Positions 1 through 8,495 of a stretch of DNA of 64,000 bases are shown here, piece by piece (the stretch's first letter is position 1; every line of letters starts with the position of its first letter). The notes under the pieces were generated by a model. The model worked only from the letters and a program-made list of their open reading frames with translations, made no database searches and was not told where the DNA came from. The position numbers and the translations under genes were made by a program. Source of the stretch: Clostridium estertheticum (GTDB lineage Bacteria > Bacillota > Clostridia > Clostridiales > Clostridiaceae); contig NZ_JAAMNH020000001.1 in NCBI RefSeq assembly GCF_011065935.2, forward strand, positions 3,617,001 through 3,681,000, given 5' to 3'.

Positions 1-50
1 GCGGTTAATCCACTAGAACTTATTCTCATTCCCCTAAAAACATCATTCAT
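1..50 (-). CDS. flgC: FlgC, flagellar rod protein (N-terminal fragment)
   Basis: Only the first 16 codons are in the window; the gene continues past the left edge. The peptide starts MNDVFRGMRISSSGLT, the usual opening of the proximal rod protein FlgC. The start is supported by GGAGGAGGT, which forms the last codons of flgB and lies about 11 nt before this ATG, so translation of the two rod genes is probably coupled. FlgB and FlgC together build the proximal rod of the basal body. Confidence 0.85.
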   Translation of the reverse strand, partial: MNDVFRGMRISSSGLT

Positions 51-55
51 TTCTA

Positions 56-493
56 CTATTTACCTCCTCCAATAATATAACTTGTAAGTGCAATCTTACT
101 ATTAACTTGCTTAACTAGAGCATTAAACATTAGTGTATTAGCTGCTTGATTTGTCATTTCTAGGTCTATATCTACGTTGTTGCCATCTTGCCTCATACTG
201 GTATTCTCGTCCCTTTTTACTGTAATATCACCACTACCACTGGCAGTTTGCATATGCTTCGAATTATCAGTTTTCATTATATCTTTACCCATGCTGTCAT
301 TTAATGTGTCTTCAAATGAAACATAGAATTTCTTATAACCTTTTGTATTAATATTTGCAACGTTGTTTGCTATAACCTTACTTCTAGTTGCGGAAGCATC
401 CATACTTTTTTTCAACAAGTTATACGTATTTTCGCTTAGTGAACTTCCAATAATACCCACAATCACCATCTCCCATATTGTAGAATTAGACAT
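56..493 (-). CDS. flgB: FlgB, flagellar basal-body rod protein
   Basis: This 145-residue protein matches FlgB in length and pattern. The rod-family N-terminal motif appears as SKVIANNVANINTKGYKKF (about residues 38-56), and the hydrophobic C-terminal helix ends ANTLMFNALVKQVNSKIAL. FlgB is exported through the flagellar type III apparatus and polymerises into the proximal rod next to FliE. The chosen ATG has AAGAAGGA about 12 nt upstream; an internal ATG at codon 9 (MVIVGIIG) is also possible. It is the first gene of the next flagellar operon and is followed directly by flgC. The upstream terminator at 809-857 separates it from the large secreted protein, so it needs its own promoter. Confidence 0.9.
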   Translation of the reverse strand: MSNSTIWEMVIVGIIGSSLSENTYNLLKKSMDASATRSKVIANNVANINTKGYKKFYVSFEDTLNDSMGKDIMKTDNSKHMQTASGSGDITVKRDENTSMRQDGNNVDIDLEMTNQAANTLMFNALVKQVNSKIALTSYIIGGGK

Positions 494-584
494 ATACTTT
501 GAAATTCCTTCTTAAAATTTTAAATTTTACTAAAAACGACTATTTTTTTTTATTAGTCCTAATATATTCCACTATGATAATTAC

Positions 585-613
585 ATTATATACTATTTTA
601 TTATCAAAGTGAA
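585..613 (-). promoter_or_regulatory. Candidate sigma-A promoter for flgB (proximal)
   Basis: On the minus strand TTCACT, a 17-nt spacer and a perfect TATAAT lie about 90 nt before the flgB start. The -10 is ideal and the -35 matches 4 of 6 positions. Assigned by pattern only. Confidence 0.4.
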
Positions 614-757
614 GATTTCTTTGTAATTTTTTATGAATTAAATTAACTTTAAAATTCAAACTGCCACATTTCACTGTTATAATGTATATTTTAGTGGTTA
701 TGTTTCGATTTTAACAATTATTATGGAGTTTTCTTTTTATTTACATTGCCCTTTTAT

Positions 758-785
758 ATTATACATTATTGTTGTAATTTGTCTA
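758..785 (-). promoter_or_regulatory. Candidate sigma-A promoter for flgB (distal)
   Basis: TAGACA, a 16-nt spacer and TATAAT read toward flgB just after the terminator of the upstream gene. The -35 matches 5 of 6 and the -10 matches 6 of 6. Use would give a leader of about 260 nt. Apart from these two candidates and the terminator, 494-886 shows nothing else recognisable. Confidence 0.4.
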
Positions 786-800
786 TTAAATTAACTAAAT

Positions 801-857
801 AAGGCAAAAAATAAATAACAAGTCAAAGATACAAATATCTTGACTTGTTATTTATTT
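801..857 (-). terminator. Rho-independent terminator of the secreted propeller gene
   Basis: An 18-bp perfect stem (809-826 with 840-857) with a 13-nt loop lies about 30 nt past the stop codon. On the minus strand it is followed by TTTTTGCC. Confidence 0.85.
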
Positions 858-886
858 ATACATATTGTTTATAATTAGAATATTTG

Positions 887-3800
887 TTATTTTTCGTTCG
901 TAATAAATTTAGTCATTTCAACTGTGGAGTAATTAAATTGATCATCTACCAAAACTGTATAGACAATGTAGTTTGTGTTTCTCTCTAATCCACTTATTGA
1001 TATAGACGTCGACATAACTATATTAAAAGTAAAGTCACCCCTTTGTACAATTAAGCTATTATCTATATTTGGATAATTTAATAATTGTTTCTGATCTGGT
1101 GCCTGTGAATCGGCCTTCTGCACTACATAATAAGCTGTGGCAGCTTCTTTTACTTTAATATTAAGTAAGGCTGAGTTTACAGACACATTTCCCACATTAG
1201 GATTCTTGTATTCAAATCTTGGAGCATCTACGTCTAGGTCAGTGGTTAATATACCTGTACCTCCTCCTAGCGAATTTAGAAAGTATGCAAATTTACTCCT
1301 TAAATTTTTATAAGCAGCTGTTATATTCTTTTGACTTTCCTTTTTATTTTCTAGTGTATTGTTTATAATTTTTTCCACACTAGGTAGGTAAGCTGTTAAA
1401 CTATTCATTTTGCTCAAGGTATCTTTTCTATCTGGACTAATTGTACCCACTGATGCTAACTTTTCATTTACCTCATTGAGTAAACTAATTAGTTCATCAG
1501 TCTTCAACATAATATTAACATAATATGCTGGTGAAACATTTCCAGCATTATCTACTACTACAATTGTATAATTTGGTTTTATACTATCTAAAGCAGCTTC
1601 TAGTCCAGTTGTATCTATTCTATAGGAAGTTTGATTTTTCACTTTGATTACTTTCCCATTTCCAGCTTTTACTGAATTCTCAAGTTGATCTATGGTAATT
1701 ATACTGTCATAGTCTTTTACAATAAATACTCTTGCCTCTTCAGACTCTCCTGGCATCTTTGAATTTTCTGAAGTTTTAACTATAATCGGTTCTCCCGATT
1801 TTACAGCTATATTTGACAATAGTTCTAATGTTGACTTTTGATTATCTACTACAATACTGTCATTTGTATCTCTTAAAGAAGCTCCCCCCTCGAGTGATGC
1901 TCCCACACCATTAACTATAAATAACTTGTATTTTTTGTCTCGATATTCAGAACCATCTACCATACCTAAAGGTGCTTTGATAAATTTGTTCATTCCATCT
2001 CCAACTAATTTCGTAACGTCTTTGTTTTGCTTTTCCAAAGCTTTAAATGGATCATATGGATTAGAACCATCACTATTATACTTGCTATTCCATCCTGATT
2101 TTTCAATCCACTCTTTCGTATCTATATTTTCCCATTTCCATCCTTTTACTTGTGGAAGGTCTTCTACAGGTATAAGCCAAGCAGTTTCTCCTATAGCAGG
2201 TGCAACTGCTAATGTAATTTCTGTGTTCGCTTGCACTCTTTGTTCAATCATAATAGGCTTTTTAGGTAACATTTCTTCTTTGATAGTCACTATAGATGGA
2301 GTATCACTAGATACCCTACCTTCTACTTTTGGAACTCTTCCATAAACATCAGGACTTCCATAACCAGAATACCCAGTTGCTATATACACATCATAATTTC
2401 CAGCTTTAATTAGTGTTTTTTTACTATCAAGTTTACGAAGTTCTAATTTGTCACCAATTGATTTGTTATACAATTGTGTTCCATCCCAGGAATTAGACCT
2501 CATGCTATTTAAATTGTCCACAGCCTGAAAACTCTTCATATCTAATATTATCTTAGAAGGTACAATATAGACATATTGATCTAAAGGGCTATTTTTAACA
2601 GAAGGTGTCCAATTTGAAATTGTAAAATCCCTTACATCTACTCCTAAATTGGCATAATCAATATCTTTAGCAGCATTATCTCTTATTAGAGGGGCTTCTG
2701 CTTGTTTAACTTCTGTTGGTGCACTTTCAGCTCTTCCTAGTCTAGTTATAGTGACCCAAATACTTTTCCCATAAGCATCTAAATCTAATTTTGGAATTAA
2801 TGCAATTTTATCTCTAGTTACTTTAGCTTCTCCTAATTTGTATTTAATTGCCTCATCACTATATACTCTTACTAGTTCTCCCTCTTGTATTTTACGTGAT
2901 AAATAGCTTGCGGCCGTATCAATGTCCGCTACCTCAACTGAATCATTTTTACCGTTATTATTATAAATAGATATCTTATTAGTATCATTGAGCATTTCTG
3001 AAGGCAATACTAAATCTAAAGTTATAATTTTGTTATACCCAATTGCACTACCCTTATAGGTTCTAGTTCCATCTTTTACTGTTACCTTTACAGTATCCCA
3101 AATTACCACTAGTTGCTTCATAGTATTGTCACCCATTATAGCAGATACTTTTTCTGGTAGATATTTTTTCTCAAGAAATTTAATATCCTGATTAACATCA
3201 CTAAATGCTACAACCACCTTTAAACTATCCATATTTAAAACATTATCTGTTGTGGTTTTGGAACCAATTTCTTGCGGTTTTATATTTATATTACCATTTA
3301 GAGCAACTCTAAAAAGTTTTCCTTTAGTTGTGTTGTAGTATATATTTCCTGCAACAATATTAATATATCCTACTGCATCCTCAGAAAGCTTAATTTTTTC
3401 TCCACTTCCATCAGTTTTAATCTTGTATAATTTATTTCCATCTTCAACATTACTATAATAAATCCACTCATCAAGTACATTTATATAAAAACCTTTGTTT
3501 ATTTCTGAGGCCTTACCCTTGATTGCTACCACGCCACCGGTACCATCTTTTTTAACCTTGCTTATAGTTCCATTCCCTGAACAATAATAAACCCAGTCTC
3601 CGAATACTTGCAGACTAGTTGCATATTCATCACTTAATTTTCCTCTATAAGTTCCTTCTTTATTTATTACATAAGGTTTATGGCCATCAGCATGATTAAT
3701 ATAATAAATCCAATCTCCATCAATGTTAATATAAGCAACCTCACCAACTTGTGAATTGCTGCTGTTATTATCAGCTATAACTTGGTTACCATGATTTAGC

Positions 3801-5146
3801 ACAGCATCAGAACCATTCTTCTTAACCTTATATAGTTTACCCCCATCTGAATGATTACTATAATAAATGTCCTCACCGGATAGTGTTATATAAGCTGCTT
3901 TATCATCTACCAATAACTGTTTTTGTGAACCATCTAATTTAGATTTATATAGTCTCCCTCCATCAGTGTAATTACTATAGTAAATATAATCTTGGGATAC
4001 GTTTATATATTGGGCTTTTTCTTCACTAATTTTTTTATTAAACACTCCATCAAATGCCATTTTATAAAGCGCTTCCTTATCCGCTGGATTTGAATAGTAA
4101 ATATATCCTTCTGAATCCAATGCAGCTATACCATTATTAACAATATTTCCGCCCGTATTTCCAGCTCCGAAGTCATCAAAGGTATATAGTGAGCATTGGG
4201 TTGTAAGGTTATACTGAATATTAAAATATCCTTTTGCAAGTACTGTTTTATCACTAGATAATATGGATATTTCTTCATTCATTTCACTAGAGGTATAAGC
4301 TATAATTTCCCCTATATTTTTAATGGAACTACTATGCTTTAACTTGAAATACATAGCACCTGGTACACCAACTAAATTAGTTGGTGTAACACTTATTAGT
4401 TTAACATCGCTTCTTACTACAATTTGTAAATCCACACTTGGTGATTGTAGCTTATACTCCTGAGTATTTGCATTCCATACGTATATGTGATTATTTCCTT
4501 TAGGATCTATATAAGTCATCTTATCATATTTTCTCGTTACATTAGTTCCATCTAATAAACCATATTTTAGTATACTTGAGAGCTGTTCATAATTTGCATC
4601 GTAGGTAAAATAAATATCATAACTACTATTTAAGATAATCTCATTAACTTCTTTAGAATGAGTTAATAAATAATCAGAGGAATATGCCTTGTCTGCAATT
4701 ATAACCAGTCCATTTTCTCCTGGTAATCCAGCATATATATTTTTTATGTAAAAATCCATGATAGTTGGCTTTAATGTCTTTTCGCCATCTTTTGTCTTTA
4801 TATTTGTAATTTCTATTCTATACCCCTTACCCTTTGTGTAATTCATATAGGGCTTAATTGTAAAAGACCTGTAATTGCTATAATCCACTATTAGACTAAC
4901 CGATATAGCTTTGTCCGTAGCTTTATCATAAACTTTAACATTTTCATAATTTATAGAAGTTAAATCTACTTCTTTGTTAAAGTTTATCTTCCATACCTTA
5001 TCAGGCATTACATTAAATTGATTAGCAATAGTCTTGCTATCAATTGATGTTGCGCCACTCGCCATACTTGAAACACAAAAGACACTTACCATTAGTACAA
5101 ATATCAATGCACTAATAGTGCTTATAAATTTATTCTTTGTATACAT
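887..5146 (-). CDS. Large secreted protein with Ig-like domain and DUF5050-type beta-propeller
   Basis: A 1419-residue protein with a clear signal peptide (hydrophobic residues 9-28, then AxA-like SSMASGA) and no visible LPXTG or other wall anchor. An SbsA/Big-type Ig domain covers about residues 42-135 (MPDKVWKINFNKEVDLTSI). Residues about 340-625 contain seven IYYSN..DG..LYK-type units, typical of DUF5050 blades; seven would close a beta-propeller. The remainder looks like Ig/Fn3-like beta domains, ending in a fibronectin-type segment. It has its own terminator and lies between a flagellin and flgB, suggesting a motility-linked or adhesive surface role, but this is inference. The precise function is unknown. 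Confidence 0.75.
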   Translation of the reverse strand: MYTKNKFISTISALIFVLMVSVFCVSSMASGATSIDSKTIANQFNVMPDKVWKINFNKEVDLTSINYENVKVYDKATDKAISVSLIVDYSNYRSFTIKPYMNYTKGKGYRIEITNIKTKDGEKTLKPTIMDFYIKNIYAGLPGENGLVIIADKAYSSDYLLTHSKEVNEIILNSSYDIYFTYDANYEQLSSILKYGLLDGTNVTRKYDKMTYIDPKGNNHIYVWNANTQEYKLQSPSVDLQIVVRSDVKLISVTPTNLVGVPGAMYFKLKHSSSIKNIGEIIAYTSSEMNEEISILSSDKTVLAKGYFNIQYNLTTQCSLYTFDDFGAGNTGGNIVNNGIAALDSEGYIYYSNPADKEALYKMAFDGVFNKKISEEKAQYINVSQDYIYYSNYTDGGRLYKSKLDGSQKQLLVDDKAAYITLSGEDIYYSNHSDGGKLYKVKKNGSDAVLNHGNQVIADNNSSNSQVGEVAYINIDGDWIYYINHADGHKPYVINKEGTYRGKLSDEYATSLQVFGDWVYYCSGNGTISKVKKDGTGGVVAIKGKASEINKGFYINVLDEWIYYSNVEDGNKLYKIKTDGSGEKIKLSEDAVGYINIVAGNIYYNTTKGKLFRVALNGNINIKPQEIGSKTTTDNVLNMDSLKVVVAFSDVNQDIKFLEKKYLPEKVSAIMGDNTMKQLVVIWDTVKVTVKDGTRTYKGSAIGYNKIITLDLVLPSEMLNDTNKISIYNNNGKNDSVEVADIDTAASYLSRKIQEGELVRVYSDEAIKYKLGEAKVTRDKIALIPKLDLDAYGKSIWVTITRLGRAESAPTEVKQAEAPLIRDNAAKDIDYANLGVDVRDFTISNWTPSVKNSPLDQYVYIVPSKIILDMKSFQAVDNLNSMRSNSWDGTQLYNKSIGDKLELRKLDSKKTLIKAGNYDVYIATGYSGYGSPDVYGRVPKVEGRVSSDTPSIVTIKEEMLPKKPIMIEQRVQANTEITLAVAPAIGETAWLIPVEDLPQVKGWKWENIDTKEWIEKSGWNSKYNSDGSNPYDPFKALEKQNKDVTKLVGDGMNKFIKAPLGMVDGSEYRDKKYKLFIVNGVGASLEGGASLRDTNDSIVVDNQKSTLELLSNIAVKSGEPIIVKTSENSKMPGESEEARVFIVKDYDSIITIDQLENSVKAGNGKVIKVKNQTSYRIDTTGLEAALDSIKPNYTIVVVDNAGNVSPAYYVNIMLKTDELISLLNEVNEKLASVGTISPDRKDTLSKMNSLTAYLPSVEKIINNTLENKKESQKNITAAYKNLRSKFAYFLNSLGGGTGILTTDLDVDAPRFEYKNPNVGNVSVNSALLNIKVKEAATAYYVVQKADSQAPDQKQLLNYPNIDNSLIVQRGDFTFNIVMSTSISISGLERNTNYIVYTVLVDDQFNYSTVEMTKFITNEK

Positions 5147-5228
5147 AATTCACTCATCCCCCTAATTTAAAAAAACTCTATAATTTCATGTATTTCACTA
5201 AAATTCTTACACTGTTTATGGTTGAAGA

Positions 5229-5252
5229 AAAAAAAACTCAGAAAACTGAGTT
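5229..5252 (-). terminator. Terminator of the minor flagellin gene
   Basis: A perfect 7-bp stem AACTCAG/CTGAGTT with a 4-nt loop starts 3 nt after the stop codon. It is followed by a long T run on the minus strand. Confidence 0.85.
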
Positions 5253-5254
5253 CA

Positions 5255-6097
5255 CTATCTAGATCTAAGATTCTCTAATACTCTTAAGGCATCCTGTGGT
5301 AATTTGTTTGATTGAGCCATCATAGCATTTCCAGCCTCAATAAGAATATTATACTTAGAGTATTCCATCATTTCCTCAGCCATATCTGTATCTCTTATAC
5401 CACTTTCAGCGGATTGTATTTTATCTTCCATCTCTATTGTAGAATTATAGCTACTTTCAAATCTGTTCTCTAATGCTCCGTATTTACTTCTGGCACTGAT
5501 AATAACATCAAGAGCGTTGTCTACAAGTGTTAGCGATCCGTCTATATTATTCACATCTATATTGACTGCAGTTCCAGTCTTAAGACCTAAGCCATCTGTA
5601 GTGAGTTTGTATTTTGGTATGTCAATTTTTTCTCCTACATTAGCACCTGTAGTGGTTTCAATTACTACTGACCCATCATTTTTACCACCTGTTAAAAGCT
5701 TAACTCCATTAAACTCAGTATTATTTGCCAAGTCATCTGCGGCATCTAACATTTGATTTATTTCCTTTTGGATTACTGCTTTATCCTCAGGAGTTGTAGC
5801 ACCACCTGCTCCTACTAAGAGTTCTCTAACTCTTTGTAAGTTAGTAGTAATACCCTCAAGACCGCCTTCTGCAGTTTGCATCATGCTAACCCCATCTTGA
5901 GTATTTCTCGCCGCCATTTGAAGCCCTCTTATCTGCATTCTAAGTCTTTCACTTTGAGCAATGGCATTGGGATTTTCTTTGGAACTATTTATTTTAATAC
6001 CAGAGGAGATTCTCCCTAAGGCAGAACTTTGCTTAGTAAGATTCTGGCTGTAGGCTCTATATATATTTAAAGAGGCAATATTCTTATTTAATCTCAT
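5255..6097 (-). CDS. Flagellin, short divergent paralogue
   Basis: This 280-residue protein has the conserved flagellin D0/D1 N-terminus (IASLNIYRAYSQNLTKQSSALGRISSG..., with MQTAEGGLEGI) and C-terminus (SAESGIRDTDMAEEMMEYSK). The middle domain is only about 50-60 residues. Its C-terminal end, LRVLENLRSR, differs from the usual QxVLQLLR of the main flagellin at 8759-9955. It is probably a minor filament subunit or a flagellin-related secreted protein. The ribosome site is a modest TGGAG. It has its own SigD promoter and a short leader without a CsrA hairpin, so it should escape the CsrA/FliW control predicted for the main flagellin. Confidence 0.85.
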   Translation of the reverse strand: MRLNKNIASLNIYRAYSQNLTKQSSALGRISSGIKINSSKENPNAIAQSERLRMQIRGLQMAARNTQDGVSMMQTAEGGLEGITTNLQRVRELLVGAGGATTPEDKAVIQKEINQMLDAADDLANNTEFNGVKLLTGGKNDGSVVIETTTGANVGEKIDIPKYKLTTDGLGLKTGTAVNIDVNNIDGSLTLVDNALDVIISARSKYGALENRFESSYNSTIEMEDKIQSAESGIRDTDMAEEMMEYSKYNILIEAGNAMMAQSNKLPQDALRVLENLRSR

Positions 6098-6140
6098 AAA
6101 ATCAACTCCATTAATTTTTTTTATTACTATCTTTTTTATT

Positions 6141-6168
6141 ATATCGGATATATTTAACTTTACTTTAG
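6141..6168 (-). promoter_or_regulatory. SigD (sigma-28) promoter of the minor flagellin
   Basis: On the minus strand the sequence reads CTAAA, 16 nt, CCGATAT. This is essentially the Bacillus SigD consensus. It lies about 45 nt before the flagellin start. Confidence 0.85.
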
Positions 6169-6242
6169 GGATTTAGAGGTTTTTTCACTCCTTTACTTTC
6201 ACTATCCCATTCTTTAAAAGCTTTACCATAATTTAAATACCA

Positions 6243-6584
6243 TTAATATACAACCATATCAAATTCAAACAAGCTTAAGCAACTTTCATAGGAAACCATG
6301 GCATCTACTTCTGATATCCTATCACTGACTAGATTTCTATATAACATATATAGCTTTAAATGAAGATCTGGATTCGAATGCTTAACTTCTACCATTTTTT
6401 CAAATATGACATCCTCAACAGAAATTTTACTGTGTGGGCCAAGAATGCTAGAAACAAACCACTGCAGTTCCTCAATTTTTATTTTTAAATCCGGTTGATA
6501 ACAAAGAAGACCTATTTCCTTTAGGTCTTTTATGATTTTCTCTATGGCTTCTACTTCAATTAACAGGGCCTTGTTGCTACCCAT
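6243..6584 (-). CDS. Uncharacterised 113-residue helical protein in the flagellin region
   Basis: I do not recognise a family. The gene is probably real: AGAGGAGCG lies 7 nt before the ATG, the reading frame is clean, and the protein looks helical (IEVEAIEKIIKDLKEIG; VKHSNPDLHLKLYMLYRNLV). There is no signal peptide or transmembrane segment, so it is probably cytoplasmic. It lies upstream of, and in the same direction as, the minor flagellin, but that flagellin has its own SigD promoter in between. Its size and helical character would fit a flagellar chaperone or accessory protein; this is only suggested by location. Confidence 0.55.
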   Translation of the reverse strand: MGSNKALLIEVEAIEKIIKDLKEIGLLCYQPDLKIKIEELQWFVSSILGPHSKISVEDVIFEKMVEVKHSNPDLHLKLYMLYRNLVSDRISEVDAMVSYESCLSLFEFDMVVY

Positions 6585-6735
6585 ATAAAATCGCTCCTCT
6601 TGGTTTACAATGTTATTAAAGACTATTTAACTTTATTTATTGTTTCATTAATACTTCGTTTAAAATTGCAATAACTTTATATGAATTTCTATGAATGTTG
6701 TTTGATCTATTAATTCAAAATAATTCCTATAACAA

Positions 6736-6777
6736 AATAAGCAACAGTAGCTATTACTTTAGCTGCTGTTGCTTATT
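6736..6777 (-). terminator. Terminator hairpin of the decayed YjfB copy
   Basis: A 17-bp stem with one G-U pair (6736-6752 with 6761-6777) is followed on the minus strand by TTTTGTTAT. Half of the same hairpin recurs near 7865-7885 after the intact long copy, which is evidence for a duplicated unit. Confidence 0.7.
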
Positions 6778-6789
6778 AAAATACTATTC

Positions 6790-7027
6790 TATATTTCATT
6801 TCCCGCTCCAATTATTTCTGTAGTTCTTCTCTTTCATTCATCAGTTCTCTATGCCCAAGTATCCAAGTTTTGTCCTACATTAGGGTCTACTGCAACGTTT
6901 AAATCATTTCTGTTATCTGAGTAGTAGTTTCCTTACCAGTCTCCATTGTCATCTTCATTACTACAATACCAGCTGACTCTTGTACTCTTGATTGACTCGT
7001 TGCCATTGATAATACTCCTATGTCCAT
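6790..7027 (-). pseudogene. Frameshifted YjfB-type putative motility gene with decayed tail
   Basis: The frame opens with AGCTATGGACATAGG after GGAGGAAT and encodes MDIGVLSMATSQSRVQESAG..., a clear relative of the intact 59-residue protein at 8496-8675. A single-base deletion after codon 41 brings a TAA into frame. Past it the reading frame restores AVDPNVGQNLDTWA in another phase, ending at 6849; the copy is 179 nt against 180 in the intact gene. Downstream (6790-6848) NEREELQK, stop, LEREMKY matches the coiled-coil tail of the long copy at 7908-8342. It is a dead member of a tandem family. Confidence 0.8.
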
Positions 7028-7053
7028 AGCTATTCCTCCAATATTAGTTTTAT

Positions 7054-7095
7054 TTTACACCGCTGGGTACTTGTAATGGCTTGCCTGAGCTTGCT
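7054..7095. repeat. Direct repeat flanking the REP transposase, left copy
   Basis: The 42-bp block beginning TTTACACCGCTGGGTACTTG recurs with few changes at 7795-7837 on the other side of the transposase. Both contain GGCTTGCCT-AGCTTGCT, which has internal partial dyad symmetry, as expected for REP-type recognition sequences or element ends. Confidence 0.7.
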
Positions 7096-7141
7096 ACAGC
7101 CTTCAAGCTTCCTTATGTTAGGTGGCTGACACAATCCCTTT

Positions 7142-7178
7142 CCAATAAATGTATGAACGAAATGAATACGTTTATTGG
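7142..7178 (-). terminator. Hairpin after the REP transposase
   Basis: A 13-bp stem with one G-U pair (7142-7154 with 7166-7178) and an 11-nt loop begins 4 nt after the transposase stop. There is no strong T run, so it may be a terminator or a hairpin recognised by the transposase itself. Confidence 0.5.
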
Positions 7179-7182
7179 TTAC

Positions 7183-7740
7183 TTATACTTTTATTATAAT
7201 TGCAGACTCCACATATGTTTTATATAATTCTCTGTTTTTGTTATTAAAATAAGATAATAGTCTATCACTACAAATCAATTTTTCTTTTACTTTACCTATA
7301 TACATAGAATAGGTACTCCATTCATAATTCTGGGGCTTTTCAACCATCTTGGCTCTGACAGGATTCAGATGTATATATCGACTTGTTTCAAGCATTTGAG
7401 AATCTGATTCTATAAGTTCTGAAAAATATCTATCTTGAAATAAATGTCCAATATAGTTATATTTTTTATTATAGTATTTCGCATACTTACTACTTATTCT
7501 ACCTATAAATTGTCCTAAAGGCTTATTTTCTGTTTTGATTATTATATGCACATGATTATCCATTAAACAATAGCATATTATTTCATATTTATCGTAGATA
7601 TAATACTCCACCGTTTCTTTAATCAAAATTATATAATATGCAAAATCTTCTTTTTCTTTAAATATGTTATTCCTGTGATTACCTCTTGCAGTAACATGAT
7701 AACTTGCACCAGGATACCATTCTCTTTTTATTGTTGGCAT
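7183..7740 (-). CDS. REP-associated tyrosine transposase (Y1_Tnp / RAYT family)
   Basis: About 185 residues, starting MPTIKREWYPGASYHVTARGN. The HUH metal motif is visible as DNHVHIII, and a candidate nucleophilic tyrosine lies in ISSKYAKYYNKKY. The family signatures GHLFQDRY and YIHLNPVRA(K)MV are intact. These single-strand-specific Y1 transposases cut and join DNA at short hairpins (REPs) and often stay as domesticated single copies. The ATG at MPTIK is chosen because GGTGGAGG lies 8 nt upstream; the in-frame GTG further up overlaps that site. It lies between duplicated YjfB genes and is flanked by 42-bp direct repeats, consistent with insertion into that array. Confidence 0.88.
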   Translation of the reverse strand: MPTIKREWYPGASYHVTARGNHRNNIFKEKEDFAYYIILIKETVEYYIYDKYEIICYCLMDNHVHIIIKTENKPLGQFIGRISSKYAKYYNKKYNYIGHLFQDRYFSELIESDSQMLETSRYIHLNPVRAKMVEKPQNYEWSTYSMYIGKVKEKLICSDRLLSYFNNKNRELYKTYVESAIIIKV

Positions 7741-7794
7741 AATCAAAACCTCCACCTTATTTCCGTATTATTGATTATTGCCAAATTTCCAAAA

Positions 7795-7837
7795 TTTACA
7801 CCCCTGGGGTACTTGCGAAGGCTTGCCTAAGCTTGCT
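7795..7837. repeat. Direct repeat flanking the REP transposase, right copy
   Basis: This is the partner of 7054-7095: TTTACACCCCTGGGGTACTT followed by GGCTTGCCTAAGCTTGCT. It includes the perfect 9-nt palindrome CCCCTGGGG, which is degenerate in the left copy. Confidence 0.7.
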
Positions 7838-7907
7838 AAAAATTAAAAGTAGCCCTACCCACGAAAACAAAATAAGCACCAGCAGCTACTCCCATAGCCA
7901 CTAATGC

Positions 7908-8342
7908 TCATTCTAATTTTCTTCCGTCTCTTGTTCTTCTGCTATCGCTATCTATTGCACTAACCTGTGCTGCCAAATTGTCTAGCCTATGATTCAAATT
8001 TCTTAGTTGTTGTGGAGTAACGACAGCCTGCTTACCTTGTTCCGCTATTTCTCTCATTTGTAACAGCTTTACTTCCTTGATGTTAAGCATCTTTTGCTTT
8101 TCCTGTGCCCACTTTATTTCCTGTTGTAGCTGTTTGTGTAGTTCTTCCTTCTTATCCTTCTGATTATCTGCAATTACATCTAAATTCTGTCCGATATTAG
8201 GATCTTCTACAGCATTATGTATCTTTTCTATCATTTGATTATCATTTTCTTTCCCTGTATGCATAGTCGTTTTCGTTTCTACTATACCAGCATGTTCTAT
8301 ATCAGCATGTTGTTGAACCTTTGATAGTGCTGCTATATCCAT
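7908..8342 (-). CDS. YjfB-type motility protein fused to a coiled-coil C-terminal domain
   Basis: Residues 1-58 (MDIAALSKVQ... TGKENDNQMIEK...DPNIGQNLDVIA) align with the short YjfB-motility family member encoded at 8496-8675. Residues about 60-144 add a highly charged helical extension (KDKKEELHKQLQQEIKWAQEKQK, LLQMREIAEQGKQ) and an end DNLAAQVSAIDSDSRR...GRKLE. GGAGGTAATCAT precedes the ATG, and no signal peptide is visible. The two neighbouring copies retain decayed versions of the same tail, so the long form looks ancestral here. The function is unproven; the family is annotated as putative motility protein, which fits the flagellin context. Confidence 0.65.
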   Translation of the reverse strand: MDIAALSKVQQHADIEHAGIVETKTTMHTGKENDNQMIEKIHNAVEDPNIGQNLDVIADNQKDKKEELHKQLQQEIKWAQEKQKMLNIKEVKLLQMREIAEQGKQAVVTPQQLRNLNHRLDNLAAQVSAIDSDSRRTRDGRKLE

Positions 8343-8360
8343 ATGATTACCTCCTATCTA

Positions 8361-8495
8361 CTATTTTTCCCAAATTACAGTTATCCTAGTTGGATGAGCC
8401 TGTTTAACATATTCCTCTAACAGTTTCATTTTTGCAGTAGCTGTCTATCCTGCACCCACTGCAACTCTTTCTCTAGTTCTTTTTATCTTTCATTA
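8361..8495 (-). pseudogene. Decayed coiled-coil tail downstream of the short YjfB gene
   Basis: Directly after the stop at 8496 the sequence still encodes pieces of the tail seen in the long paralogue: KELEKELQWVQDRQLLQK in one frame, then KMKLLEEYVKQAH in another, ending at 8361. The frames are broken by stops and shifts, so the 59-residue protein may have arisen by truncation of a longer one. Confidence 0.6.

Noticed and set aside
1926..2345. 139-codon plus-strand frame inside the large secreted protein
   Set aside because: Antisense shadow of a signal-peptide-bearing gene with clear domains; no ribosome site.
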